Source: Promethearchaeota archaeon (GTDB lineage Archaea; Asgardarchaeota; Lokiarchaeia; Sigyniarchaeales; SOKP01). From it: DNA of 17,921 nucleotides. Within the stretch, counting starts at the first letter, position 1, and each line of letters starts with the position of its first letter. Location: the NCBI GenBank assembly GCA_030605895.1, contig JAUWHL010000144.1:1-17921 (forward strand). Direction: 5' to 3'. Shown here piece after piece: positions 7,349-15,518 of the stretch. The position numbers and the translations under genes are program-made. The notes beneath the pieces are model-generated. The model saw only the letters and a program-made list of their open reading frames with translations. It was not told the DNA's origin and searched no databases.

Positions 7349-7501
7349 ATGTCTCATGTTAGACGTAACCCATCTTACCAACGTAAAGCTGCTTTAAAAA
7401 AGAAACAGAGAAAGAAAAGAAGTATTGGTTTTTTAATTATTATTGTGTTATTTCTTAGTATAATCTTAAGTATTGTTCTTATTATAACGTCAATGCCCTA
7501 A
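7349..7501 (+). CDS. Small basic single-pass membrane protein (50 residues)
   Basis: ATG at 7349 opens a 50-codon frame ending in TAA at 7499-7501. The first 26 residues hold about a dozen Lys/Arg residues (QRKAALKKKQRKKRS), and residues about 27-47 are one continuous hydrophobic helix (IGFLIIIVLFLSIILSIVLI) with a two- or three-residue tail. The sharp basic-then-hydrophobic layout and clean stop are unlikely by chance. By the positive-inside rule the basic end is cytoplasmic. The gene lies 31 bases after the gelsolin-like gene and may be co-transcribed. A related role at the membrane-cytoskeleton interface is only a guess from position. Confidence 0.65.
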   Translation: MSHVRRNPSYQRKAALKKKQRKKRSIGFLIIIVLFLSIILSIVLIITSMP

Positions 7502-7562
7502 AATACCCTCGATACATTAATTATTTAATTTAGAATCCTTTACCTAAATTACTATAAAAAAT

Positions 7563-8276
7563 GTGCGACTTAAATTGAAACTTAAAAAGATCGACTTTAT
7601 TCTGATCATTTCATTAACAATTTTGACAATTCTTTCATTAGATCTTTTAATAAATGCATCTCATAGAGAAGTTATAGCAAATATATCAAGATACCCTCAA
7701 TTTCAAGACTTAGCTTCTGGTCTATTCATTACTTTTTTAGTTTGTATGATTGGAAATTTACTTCCAGTTCCTACGCCATATACTTTTGTCGTTTGCTTTA
7801 GTGCTCAACCGTTTCGAGAAATGAATGTTTTTATACCTCTATTAGTCGGATTTATAGCTTCATTGGGATGTCTAGTCGGAGAGATGGGGGGATATTTAGT
7901 TGGGAGGGGGACTTCTGAATTAATTTCTCCAGAAAGAAGTGAAACTTTGAAAAATTATCAACAATTTTTAGTGGATCATCCAAAATTAGCCCCACTGCTC
8001 ATATATCTTTTTGGACTTACACCTTTAAATGATGATATGATCACTGTGCCTCTAGGATTGATAAAATATGATGTTAAAAAGACAATTTTTTGGGTTTGGC
8101 TTGGAAAACTTGGATTAATGTTAATTTTTGCCTATAATTTACTCAATATATGTATTTTTCTAGGAGGAGAAAATTGGATATTTAGTATAGTAACTCTTTA
8201 TTTCACTGTGATTACCGTATATCTCATGTTAAGAGTTGATTTTATAGAGATATTCAAAAAATTAAAGAAAAAATAA
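7563..8276 (+). CDS. DedA/VTT-domain (SNARE-associated type) membrane protein
   Basis: 237 residues, GTG start at 7563. An N-terminal helix (about 11-31) is followed by hydrophobic stretches at about 50-70, 72-110, 143-165, 172-192 and 203-224. The pattern of the VTT/DedA fold is visible: a Gly-rich segment LVGEMGGYLVGRG (104-116), then LFGLTPLNDDMITVPLG (149-165) and FWVWLGKLG (176-184). These correspond to the paired re-entrant and Arg/Pro-rich motifs of DedA proteins, although the usual R-x-x-P is replaced by L-T-P-L. Family members are lipid scramblase or flippase-like or support membrane homeostasis; the substrate here is unknown. It is convergent with the MttB-family gene, six bases apart. 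Confidence 0.62.
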   Translation: MRLKLKLKKIDFILIISLTILTILSLDLLINASHREVIANISRYPQFQDLASGLFITFLVCMIGNLLPVPTPYTFVVCFSAQPFREMNVFIPLLVGFIASLGCLVGEMGGYLVGRGTSELISPERSETLKNYQQFLVDHPKLAPLLIYLFGLTPLNDDMITVPLGLIKYDVKKTIFWVWLGKLGLMLIFAYNLLNICIFLGGENWIFSIVTLYFTVITVYLMLRVDFIEIFKKLKKK

Positions 8277-8282
8277 AGAAAT

Positions 8283-9809
8283 TTATTCATCTTTGATTGT
8301 TATATCTGCACCAGGAAGAGATACGCTCCCGGTAGATATACCTTCTGCTTTTTTATAATTCTCTAATGTTCTACTTTCAACTTCTTTGATATAATCTAAG
8401 AGTTTATTTTCAATTTCATTATCTACATCTGGTGGATTGAATGACTGAAGAATTTTTTCTACTTTATCTTTTGCTCTTCCAATTATATCTTTTGAACCCT
8501 TTTTACGCCAGGTTGAACGCCTATTTCTATCAATTAACATGGGTATATAAAGTTCTTTATGCATAAACTTACGTGTATGAGCTTCACTTAAATAATTTAC
8601 TCCTTTTTTTGAACTTGAAGCAACTTTTTCTATAACATCTAATGCTATTGTCTCTTCGTTTACATTAATTCCTTCAATTAAACGTTTTGTAATATCAGCT
8701 AACTCGTCATCAATTACAAGGAGTTCTAGTGCCTCTACCAAGGTTTCTTCATAAGTTCCTGCACATGTGATATAATTTACTCCAGCTTGGGCAGCAACTA
8801 AAAGTGTTTGTAACCTTTCAAAGCCACATTGAACATCAAGTACTTTCGAATCTGTAATACCACCAGGTCCTCTGGAAGGTATATTATAAAATCGCGCTAA
8901 TTGAGCTATTGCTGTGGTAATAAGCCCTGTTTCAATTGAACCTAAAGCGGCATTTCCTGATTTCATATCTGTAATAGTGGAAACGGTTCCAAAAAACACT
9001 GGTGCCCCAGTATTAAAAAGTTGTGCAAGTACAATGCCTCCAATAATTTCAGCGTTAATTTGCGTTAAAAGTCCAGCGAGCGTGACTGGTGCTGTCGCTC
9101 CTGCTAATGCTTCCGGAGCGATGATTGTAGGTTGCTTATACTTCGCAAAAACCTCAAGGCCGTTTGTCATTAATTGTGGTAGATATAATGGAGAAGTTGG
9201 ATTCATAAATCCTATAAACCTTGCATTTTTAATGAGTTCATCTTCACCTCCTACAATAATTGATGCCATGTTCATCATATCTTGACTTGCTAATCTTCCT
9301 AAGCAACCAAGTCCATATGGTTTTCGGGTATTATGGACCCATTGATATATACAATGGGCATGAAGCGAGAGATAATTAACGTCATTCGGCCAAACATCTA
9401 TGTGAGAACAATTTATGTTTTTCAATGAATCAACAATACGTATTTGTTTAATAGTATCTGCCAGAACTGTTTTCCGGACACCGCTTTTTTTGGATGGATC
9501 ATAGATCTTGACCGGAGTTCCAATAGTAGCATATTGTGTGGATGTAGTATTTACTTCAAAGTTGAATTTTCCATCTGGACCATGTAATTTAAAAGAATTT
9601 GGAGCTTTTTTTAGCTTTTCTTTGATAAGAGGTTCCGGAATTTTGATAAATAAGTCATTATCATTTACTTCCGCACCATTCTTTTTAAATAATTGCCTAG
9701 CAGAGGGGGAATCAATCTTAATTCCTATAGTTGAGAGAAGTTCTACCGAAGCAGAATTGATAGTGGATATCTCGTCACTTGATAGAACAGTTAGTTTTTT
9801 AAGTTTCAT
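8283..9809 (-). CDS. MttB-family (non-pyrrolysine) trimethylamine/betaine methyltransferase homologue
   Basis: 508 residues, full length for the family (about 480-500). The TIM-barrel hallmarks are present: GTPVKIYD (97-104), INCSHIDVWPNDV (132-144), GFMNPTSPL (200-208), APEALAGATAPVTLAG (231-246) and GPGGITDSKVLDVQCGFE (314-331). The frame is uninterrupted, with no amber codon, so this is a non-pyrrolysine member like those that demethylate glycine betaine, proline betaine or carnitine. The family transfers a methyl group from a quaternary amine to Co(I) of a corrinoid protein; the partner is probably the gene at 10783-11430. The actual substrate cannot be read. The ATG start (9809) is preceded by a 40-base element shared with the corrinoid gene. 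Confidence 0.85.
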   Translation of the reverse strand: MKLKKLTVLSSDEISTINSASVELLSTIGIKIDSPSARQLFKKNGAEVNDNDLFIKIPEPLIKEKLKKAPNSFKLHGPDGKFNFEVNTTSTQYATIGTPVKIYDPSKKSGVRKTVLADTIKQIRIVDSLKNINCSHIDVWPNDVNYLSLHAHCIYQWVHNTRKPYGLGCLGRLASQDMMNMASIIVGGEDELIKNARFIGFMNPTSPLYLPQLMTNGLEVFAKYKQPTIIAPEALAGATAPVTLAGLLTQINAEIIGGIVLAQLFNTGAPVFFGTVSTITDMKSGNAALGSIETGLITTAIAQLARFYNIPSRGPGGITDSKVLDVQCGFERLQTLLVAAQAGVNYITCAGTYEETLVEALELLVIDDELADITKRLIEGINVNEETIALDVIEKVASSSKKGVNYLSEAHTRKFMHKELYIPMLIDRNRRSTWRKKGSKDIIGRAKDKVEKILQSFNPPDVDNEIENKLLDYIKEVESRTLENYKKAEGISTGSVSLPGADITIKDE

Positions 9810-9847
9810 AAGATATTTTTAATTAAAATTATTGTAAGCTTAATCTC

Positions 9848-9887
9848 ACTATAATAGAAAATTTGTAAAAAAGTTTATCTTAAAACT
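9848..9887 (-). promoter_or_regulatory. Shared upstream element, copy A (methyltransferase gene)
   Basis: This stretch matches 11459-11498 at 38 of 40 positions; the differences are A/T at 9856 and A/G at 9858. The central TTTGTAAAAAAGTTTATCTT (plus-strand reading) is identical in both. It lies 39-78 bases upstream of the ATG, a position that could hold BRE/TATA, a regulator site and the transcription start. Confidence 0.75.
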
Positions 9888-10042
9888 TTGCTGTTTAATT
9901 TTTCATATATTAAAAAATTCATGTGTTATTTAGAATCCACCTAGTTTTCTCGACAATATGGAATTATCTTTAGAGAATGTCCAAGTGCATAAATTAGTGG
10001 ATAAAAAGAAAAAAAAATTGATTTGGAATATAAGATTTTTTA

Positions 10043-10582
10043 TCAGTCAGGAATTGCAATAACAATTAATGTATTTTGTCCTATCATATTATCATGGTAA
10101 GTTGATACAAGGTCGATTGTCACATTATGAGCTCCAGGTGATAAGACCCTAGTTGAGAATTGTAGCGTTATTGATTGATAATACCAGAGAGAAGCAGCAT
10201 CTCTGACGCCAACTGTGACTGTAGGGTTATCTAAATGATATCCATCAATATTAAAAAATACTGATACAGAAGATTCAACCTTATATTGTTGATGTATTGT
10301 AGCTTCTCCAGTATAACAAAAGTACATGGTTTCATTCTCTCCCACCGTAAAATCTATCGTTAACTGTTCAAAAGTATTATAATCATCTTCCCAATGTAAC
10401 ATATTATATACATATTCTTTATACCAGATATTTGGTTCAGAATAATCATTTTTAAAATCTAAATAATCTTCTTGAAGCTGTGAAGTAGTAATCCAAGAAA
10501 CAACACCAATCCCGACTCCTGATACACCAATAATTAAGCTCATTATAGCTAAAACTGTTCCAGCTTTACCCACAATTAACAC
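10043..10582 (-). CDS. Small exported/membrane-anchored protein of unknown function
   Basis: Up to 179 residues. A Gly/Ile/Val-rich hydrophobic N-terminus (about 4-31, AGTVLAIMSLIIGVSGVGIG) is a membrane anchor or signal. The remainder (about 60-179) is rich in beta-strand patterns with Tyr, Thr and Asn (for example FCYTGEATIHQQYKVESSVS), like a single extracellular beta-sandwich. Two starts are possible: GTG at 10582, or GTG at 10573, which has GGGTG six bases upstream and is slightly preferred. It lies between the methyltransferase and corrinoid genes, on their strand. Its upstream sequence contains TTTATCTT (10644-10651) at a spacing like that in the shared element, so it may belong to the same regulon. 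No family recognised. Confidence 0.65.
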   Translation of the reverse strand: MLIVGKAGTVLAIMSLIIGVSGVGIGVVSWITTSQLQEDYLDFKNDYSEPNIWYKEYVYNMLHWEDDYNTFEQLTIDFTVGENETMYFCYTGEATIHQQYKVESSVSVFFNIDGYHLDNPTVTVGVRDAASLWYYQSITLQFSTRVLSPGAHNVTIDLVSTYHDNMIGQNTLIVIAIPD

Positions 10583-10782
10583 CCTTTTTGTTTATTCAAA
10601 ATAAATAATAATTTTTAATTAATTTCATTAAAAATGCTAAAAATTTATCTTTAAAAAAGGTTTACATAATAAATGAAATAAGGCTTAGGTATGACGTGCT
10701 TGAACACTAAAATAAATTGTATTGAATATTCACTATATAAATTTCAAGTCTTTTTAGTTTCATTTTGATCATTCTCCCAAAT

Positions 10783-11430
10783 TTAGTTTAAACCAAGTAA
10801 TTTTTTTACTAACATAACTGCTTCAATAGCATCATCCGCCCATCCATCAGCACCAATCTCATCGGCATACTCACTTGAAGTAGGAGAACCACCAATTATT
10901 ACTTTATATTTTTCTCTTAAACCTCGACTATTAAGCTCTTTTATGACTTCACGCTGAAATCCCATTGACATTGTTATTAACGACGAGAGCCCAATAATTT
11001 GAGCTCCAACTTCTTCAGCCTTATCTACAAATGTAGCTGCTGAAACTTCTTCACCTAAATTATAAATTTCAAATCCATTAGAAAAAAGAAAACTTCCAAC
11101 GAGATCTTTCCCTATACTATGAACATCCCCTTCAACTGTTCCGATTACAATTCGTCCTAAAGTTTCTTTACTTTCACCCGATTGTCTGATTGCAGGATCT
11201 AATATATCATCAATAACGTTTTTAACTATATTAGCCGAGCCAATTAGATCTGGAAGAAAAATTTCCTCATCTTCAAATTGCTTACCAATAAATTGCATAA
11301 TCTTCCCAATGATTTTTAATAATTCTGATGGTTTTGCTTCTTTACTTTCGATAGAAGTGCTACAAAGTTCCTTTAAACCATCTTCATCCCATTCACTAAT
11401 TAATTCCTTTAGTTTATCTTCCAATGTCAT
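10783..11430 (-). CDS. Corrinoid (B12-binding) methyltransferase protein, MtbC/MtgC-like
   Basis: 215 residues, normal length for one-carbon corrinoid proteins. Residues 1-88 form the helical cap (B12-binding-2 domain). Residues 92-215 are the Rossmann-like cobalamin domain with the base-off signature G-D-V-H-S-I-G (101-107), where His104 is the lower axial cobalt ligand. SSL at 149-151 and IIGGSP (178-183) complete the binding pocket. It receives the methyl group from the MttB-family enzyme and would pass it to a second methyltransferase (MtbA- or MtrH-like) not seen in this window; no RamA-type activator is present either. The ATG start at 11430 is preceded by copy B of the shared 40-base element. 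Confidence 0.9.
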   Translation of the reverse strand: MTLEDKLKELISEWDEDGLKELCSTSIESKEAKPSELLKIIGKIMQFIGKQFEDEEIFLPDLIGSANIVKNVIDDILDPAIRQSGESKETLGRIVIGTVEGDVHSIGKDLVGSFLFSNGFEIYNLGEEVSAATFVDKAEEVGAQIIGLSSLITMSMGFQREVIKELNSRGLREKYKVIIGGSPTSSEYADEIGADGWADDAIEAVMLVKKLLGLN

Positions 11431-11458
11431 ATTAAATCCAACGAGTTTAATTCTCTGT

Positions 11459-11498
11459 ACTATAATTGGAAATTTGTAAAAAAGTTTATCTTAAAACT
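11459..11498 (-). promoter_or_regulatory. Shared upstream element, copy B (corrinoid protein gene)
   Basis: Nearly identical to 9848-9887 (38 of 40 bases), 29-68 bases upstream of the corrinoid gene's ATG. Similarity ends sharply on both sides, so it is not part of a longer duplication. It also lies about 40 bases before the divergent PLP gene at 11541, and could affect both. Confidence 0.75.
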
Positions 11499-11540
11499 AA
11501 ATATTGTAGAATTATATTCATCTCTAATTAAAGATAAAAT

Positions 11541-12827
11541 GTGAAATACTTGTCAGAAAAGAAAAAAACTTTTCAGGAGATAAATAAAGAAAATCGTATC
11601 AAATGGGATAAATTAAAGTTTGATACCCAATTGATTCGAGCGGGAGAAGATCCATATCCAGAAACTTCACATAGCCTACGAATACCTATTTATGCTACAA
11701 AATCCTATACATATTCTACTTCAAGTGAACTTTATAAAAATCATTACTATTATTCACGAACTGAAAATCCAACACTTTATGCTTTAGATAACAAATTGGC
11801 AACTCTTCATAGAGGGGAAAGTGCAATTTCAGTTGCATCTGGAATGGGCGCCGTCCACCTTGCTTGTTCAAGTGTGCTACAACGACGTGTTGAACGTATC
11901 CGCCCGAATAAAATAACAAAATTGCTACCTCAGTCTAATCCAGAAAATATTCCTAACATAATTATCCATATTAATCAATATACAGGAGTTTATCGCCTTC
12001 TTACAAAGATTTATCCACAGATGGGAATTGAGTTTAAACGTGTAAATCTCTGTGACTTACCTGAAGTTAAAAAAGCAATTGATGATAATACTAAATTCAT
12101 TTTTTTCGAATCACCTTCAAATCCCACTATAGATATAATAGATATACAAAAATGTGCAGATTTAATTCATGAAGTTAACGGTAAATGTATTGTAGATAAT
12201 ACATTTGCTTCTCCAGCTCTCCAACAGCCACTCGAATTTGGAGCAGATCTTGTAATTGAAAGTTTAACGAAATACACAAATGGACATGGAGATGCACTCG
12301 GTGGTGCAATAATTGGTCCGAAAAATGAGATTTTAAACATACGTTATTATTGGCAAGAAACCCAAGGTCAAGTGTTGAGTCCATTTAATGCATGGTTAAT
12401 TTTACGTGGAATTAGAACACTTAATTTACGGATGGCACGCCATTCGTCAAATGCAATGACATTAGCTGAATTCTTAGAAGATAATCCTAAGGTAACAAAA
12501 GTACTATATCCCGGTTTAAAATCTCATCCTGCTCATGAATTAGCAAAAAAACAAATGAAAAATTTTAGTGGAATGATTGGGTTTGAGCTAGAATCGGTGG
12601 AAGCAAGCAACAGATTCATTGACTTATTAAAATTAATTAAAGTAGGAGTATCTTTAGGAGATACTACATCTCTTATAGAATATACTTCAATCATGACTGG
12701 TATAGATCTTGCTTCATGGGAACGTAAAGCTATGAATATTTCAAACACACACTTTAGATTTTCAGTAGGATTGGAGGATCCAGAAGATCTAATCTCAGAT
12801 TTGGATCAAGCATTAAAACAAATATAA
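11541..12827 (+). CDS. Cys/Met-metabolism PLP enzyme (cystathionine gamma-synthase/lyase family)
   Basis: 428 residues, GTG start. The trans-sulfuration fold is clear: YSRTENPT (71-78; Tyr and Arg hold the neighbouring subunit's PLP phosphate), ASGMGA (99-104), FESPSNPT (189-196), VDNTFASP (218-225; Asp219 contacts the PLP nitrogen), and ESLTKYTNGHGDALGG (240-255) with the PLP Lys at 244. The active-site Tyr region is NQYTGVY (145-151). The position holding the Cys of methionine gamma-lyases appears to be Gly, arguing against a classical methioninase. An insertion of about 25 residues (114-138) precedes that Tyr, and there is a 25-residue N-terminal extension. It may make or break thioethers such as cystathionine or O-acetylhomoserine products. 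It is divergent from the corrinoid gene and convergent with the transporter gene. Confidence 0.85.
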   Translation: MKYLSEKKKTFQEINKENRIKWDKLKFDTQLIRAGEDPYPETSHSLRIPIYATKSYTYSTSSELYKNHYYYSRTENPTLYALDNKLATLHRGESAISVASGMGAVHLACSSVLQRRVERIRPNKITKLLPQSNPENIPNIIIHINQYTGVYRLLTKIYPQMGIEFKRVNLCDLPEVKKAIDDNTKFIFFESPSNPTIDIIDIQKCADLIHEVNGKCIVDNTFASPALQQPLEFGADLVIESLTKYTNGHGDALGGAIIGPKNEILNIRYYWQETQGQVLSPFNAWLILRGIRTLNLRMARHSSNAMTLAEFLEDNPKVTKVLYPGLKSHPAHELAKKQMKNFSGMIGFELESVEASNRFIDLLKLIKVGVSLGDTTSLIEYTSIMTGIDLASWERKAMNISNTHFRFSVGLEDPEDLISDLDQALKQI

Positions 12828-12893
12828 ACTCTTTAAGCTAATAATTTAAATAATTGGAAAAAATATAAAAAAAGATGTAAAATATTAGAAGTT

Positions 12894-14288
12894 TTAAGTT
12901 CTTTCTATTTTTTCTTTCTTTTCTTTATGTAGAACTTCTAGCTTTTCCTTGACTTCATTTACTTTTGCTTTAGTAAATGGATAGAAATAGAGACAGAGTA
13001 GTGAAAGACCAACTGCTATAGCGGGGAATAGAACCATTAGGAGTTGAATACCCAAAAGTGTATTAATTTCTGGATTTTCAGTCCATTCTTCCCAACCAGT
13101 TGAGAGGAATATCAATGAAACAGATAATATAGATACTACTGCGGAAAGTCGCATGAAAAAGTTAGTGATCCCAAAAAATGTACCTTCTCTTCGAACACCT
13201 GTTTTTAATTCATCTTCATCGATAACATCTGCGATAATGAGATAAATAAAATATAGCATACCTCCAAATCCAACACCTGATAGTGATAATACTATAACTG
13301 CAACCAAATAATCTGTTATAAATAAGATGGGCATAATCGTTATTCCAAAAAGAACTAAAGCAATCGCAAAAGATGTTCTACTGCCAAGTTTAACATCCAA
13401 GAATTTCCAGAGGACTACAGAAATTATTGCTACAATGAAAAGTAATCCCAGTAATAGAGCAATTGACATTGCACTTACCTCCATCAAAATATGTCTAGAC
13501 CATAGCGGGACGACGTAACCATATAACATTAGTACATATTCAAAAAGAAAGAACAATATTGTATAAAGTACAAACCCCTTATTTTTAAAAGTATAAGTTA
13601 ATCCTTTAAAAAATGAAAATTCATGCTTATGATCTAGTTTAAACTCTTTTTTCTCTATAACACCCCATTTAATGGCGATGAACAGAGATATCCCTACAAT
13701 AATCGAGGTTACTATTCCATTAATTAAATACCCCGACATTTCATGTGTATCGCCAATAAACATCCCTGGGATTAAAAATGCCATAATTAATCCCAAAGTA
13801 GCTAAGATTTGTTTTATAGTATTAACTTCGGCTCTTTCTTCCACTGAAGTATAGAGTTCAGGAAAAAGGGCATCAAAAAATGTAACCATAGTATAAAACG
13901 TATCATAACAAAAGAGTAATATTAGAAGATAAACAAAAGTTAGAATATCATTATTTAAAGGTGGTAACCATATAACTATTTCAATTATTAAAATTGGAAT
14001 AGTTCCTAATATAATAAATGGTTTCCTGCGTCCCCAGCGTGTTTGTGTTCTATCAGATAAATAACCTAATAAGGGATCATTTATCGCATTCCAGATGATC
14101 CATATAATAAATGCTAACATAATGTATTTAAGGTTTAATCCTACTGCTGTGAAATAGAAAGCAAATACCCAAGTATTAAATGCGCTCATTATAAACCACT
14201 GAGAAAAGCTCCCCATTCCGAAACTCCACTTCTGTTTTTTACTAAACTTAATTTCTCGGTGTTCATCTTCGAACTTAATTTCGCTCAA
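12894..14288 (-). CDS. GPH-family (MelB-like) cation symporter, MFS
   Basis: 464 residues with about twelve hydrophobic segments. The GPH (glycoside-pentoside-hexuronide:cation symporter) signature is at 66-91: NAINDPLLGYLSDRTQTRWG followed by RRKPF, with Asp71 and Asp79 in the positions of the cation-site aspartates of MelB. A second conserved loop, IADVIDEDELKTGVRREGTF, starts the second half's motif. The protein lies in the cytoplasmic membrane and should import a sugar or another small solute with Na+ or H+; the substrate is not readable. The start is TTG at 14288; there is no ATG near the expected N-terminus. The gene is preceded by a hairpin terminator of the upstream gene, so it has its own promoter. 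Confidence 0.85.
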   Translation of the reverse strand: MSEIKFEDEHREIKFSKKQKWSFGMGSFSQWFIMSAFNTWVFAFYFTAVGLNLKYIMLAFIIWIIWNAINDPLLGYLSDRTQTRWGRRKPFIILGTIPILIIEIVIWLPPLNNDILTFVYLLILLFCYDTFYTMVTFFDALFPELYTSVEERAEVNTIKQILATLGLIMAFLIPGMFIGDTHEMSGYLINGIVTSIIVGISLFIAIKWGVIEKKEFKLDHKHEFSFFKGLTYTFKNKGFVLYTILFFLFEYVLMLYGYVVPLWSRHILMEVSAMSIALLLGLLFIVAIISVVLWKFLDVKLGSRTSFAIALVLFGITIMPILFITDYLVAVIVLSLSGVGFGGMLYFIYLIIADVIDEDELKTGVRREGTFFGITNFFMRLSAVVSILSVSLIFLSTGWEEWTENPEINTLLGIQLLMVLFPAIAVGLSLLCLYFYPFTKAKVNEVKEKLEVLHKEKKEKIERT

Positions 14289-14400
14289 AATTTAGTCACC
14301 AATCAAATTTCATTTTTAATTTATTTATAAATTTTGTAATAATTATTGTGTTTTCTATTAAAAATTAAGTAATAATAATTGGACTAAAATGTAAACAACC

Positions 14401-14425
14401 AAAAAAGAGAACCCTTACTGTTCTC
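14401..14425 (-). terminator. Hairpin plus T-run terminator
   Basis: Read on the minus strand: GAGAAC, a seven-base loop, GTTCTC, then TTTTTT. The stem is six perfect base pairs. It lies 45 bases after the stop of the 69-residue gene and 112 bases before the transporter start, and separates the two units. A bacterial-style hairpin is not required in archaea, but the U-tract is effective. Confidence 0.6.
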
Positions 14426-14470
14426 AATCAACAAAATCTCAGTATTAACTATTTGATCTTAGAAAAAAAG

Positions 14471-14680
14471 CTATTTAGAATATTTTTGAATAATAAATTC
14501 TTGTAAAGACCATGCATATTTCTCAAGATTAAGAATTAGCATTTTTTGTTGTATTTCCCTCAGATATGGGACATCTATCTTCTTAAATAATGATTTTAAA
14601 TAATCAATTGTTTCAAAAATTCCCACAATTACTTCCCAATCATTTGCCCATTCATAATCTTGATAATCTATTAATTCCAT
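14471..14680 (-). CDS. Small hypothetical protein (69 residues)
   Basis: No family recognised. The protein is soluble, strongly helical and rich in aromatic residues (YQDYEWANDWE near the start; EKYAWSLQEF near the end), with alternating acidic and basic helices typical of small alpha-helical bundles. The case for a real gene rests on three things: an ATG at 14680 with AAGGAT seven bases upstream (a plausible Shine-Dalgarno site), no competing reading frame in the interval, and a hairpin-plus-U-tract terminator just downstream. It appears monocistronic; the neighbours give no hint of its role. Confidence 0.55.
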   Translation of the reverse strand: MELIDYQDYEWANDWEVIVGIFETIDYLKSLFKKIDVPYLREIQQKMLILNLEKYAWSLQEFIIQKYSK

Positions 14681-14865
14681 TTTAATCCTTACTCATGAAA
14701 ATATTGTTAAATATTGATAATTTATTCTCTGTGGTTATCCATAAAAATATGGCTTTTTAAATTTTTAGATAGTAATAGTTTTCTGATGACATAAAAGAAA
14801 GAAAAAAGAAAATAAGAGAATACGTTTAAAAATTGAAAAAATATTTTCATTCAATTAAATTCAAT

Positions 14866-15492
14866 CTAATTTTGACTATTATTTCTTAACATACACCAAA
14901 AAGGGACCTCAGTTTTAGGTACTATAACATGTTCAACAACTTTAAAACCATAATTCTGATAGAATGACACATTTTTTTCTGTATTAGTTTCTAAATAAAT
15001 GGGTAATCCTTCTCTATCGATTTTTGTTATCATCGCCTTTAAGAGGAGGCCTCCATAGCCTTTTCCTTGTTCTTCCGGCTCAACAGCAATTGATTGTAAA
15101 TACCAGTGATCAAAGGGCACAAGATGTTTATGTGCGGGACCCATATAATCATACAAAGGCTTCCCTCTCTTCATTGCTTTTAGTCCAGTTTTACGCATAA
15201 CGCGAAATCCTCCGCATCTAATACTGCTCCAAATACTCAGATGAACTTTTTTTGGAGGCAACCAGACAGCTATTCCTTCTAAATTTGGAGAAGTCGCATA
15301 AACTTCACCATGACTAAGACCATATTTAAGAATCATTTCGAATCCAAATTTGTTTTTTTCCTTTCTTTCAATCTCATCAGGAAACATAAGTATTGAAGTT
15401 GGATAATCTTGAAAAGCCCTTCCTGATACCTCACTTGAAGGTTTAATATGCTCTTTTGTTAATCTTATAATGCTATTCAAATCGGGTTTCAT
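14866..15492 (-). CDS. GNAT-family N-acetyltransferase
   Basis: 208 residues. The C-terminal half carries the GNAT core: WYLQSIAVEPEEQGKGYGG (130-148), with the acetyl-CoA loop QGKGYG at 142-147, then the helix LLLKAMITKIDREG and the strand IYLETN (165-170). The final FYQNYGFKVVEH (177-188) is the typical last strand-helix. The N-terminal half, with AVWLPP (75-80), resembles the GNAT subgroup with a longer N-terminal region seen in many soil bacteria and archaea. The acceptor is unknown. The start (ATG, 15492) lies 26 bases after the stop of the zinc-ribbon/RDD gene, with AGAGGATG in between as a ribosome binding site, so the two are probably one operon. Confidence 0.83.
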   Translation of the reverse strand: MKPDLNSIIRLTKEHIKPSSEVSGRAFQDYPTSILMFPDEIERKEKNKFGFEMILKYGLSHGEVYATSPNLEGIAVWLPPKKVHLSIWSSIRCGGFRVMRKTGLKAMKRGKPLYDYMGPAHKHLVPFDHWYLQSIAVEPEEQGKGYGGLLLKAMITKIDREGLPIYLETNTEKNVSFYQNYGFKVVEHVIVPKTEVPFWCMLRNNSQN

Positions 15493-15518
15493 AAAAATTA
15501 CATCCTCTAATAATAAAA

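Noticed and set aside
8914..9285. Plus-strand reading frame of 123 codons inside the methyltransferase gene
   Set aside because: It lies entirely antisense to a strongly conserved MttB-family gene and has no recognisable domain or ribosome binding site.
8283..9809. Possible pyrrolysine-containing true trimethylamine methyltransferase
   Set aside because: The full family length is read without any in-frame amber codon, so no pyrrolysine is encoded.
9958..10062. Plus-strand frame of 34 codons starting MELSLENVQVHK
   Set aside because: Short, no Shine-Dalgarno site, lysine-run composition from A-rich DNA, and it runs into the 3' end of the opposing gene.
11716..12384. Minus-strand frames within the PLP-enzyme gene
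   Set aside because: Antisense to well-conserved PLP motifs; composition (His/Leu-rich) is what reverse-strand reading of AT-rich coding DNA gives.
14739..14752. CCATA-AAAA-TATGG hairpin with T-rich downstream sequence
   Set aside because: Five-base stem in very AT-rich DNA, no gene ends just before it on the plus strand.
14783..14795. TGATGA-like C box suggesting a C/D box guide RNA
   Set aside because: No convincing D box (CTGA) or C'/D' pair within the usual 60 bases.
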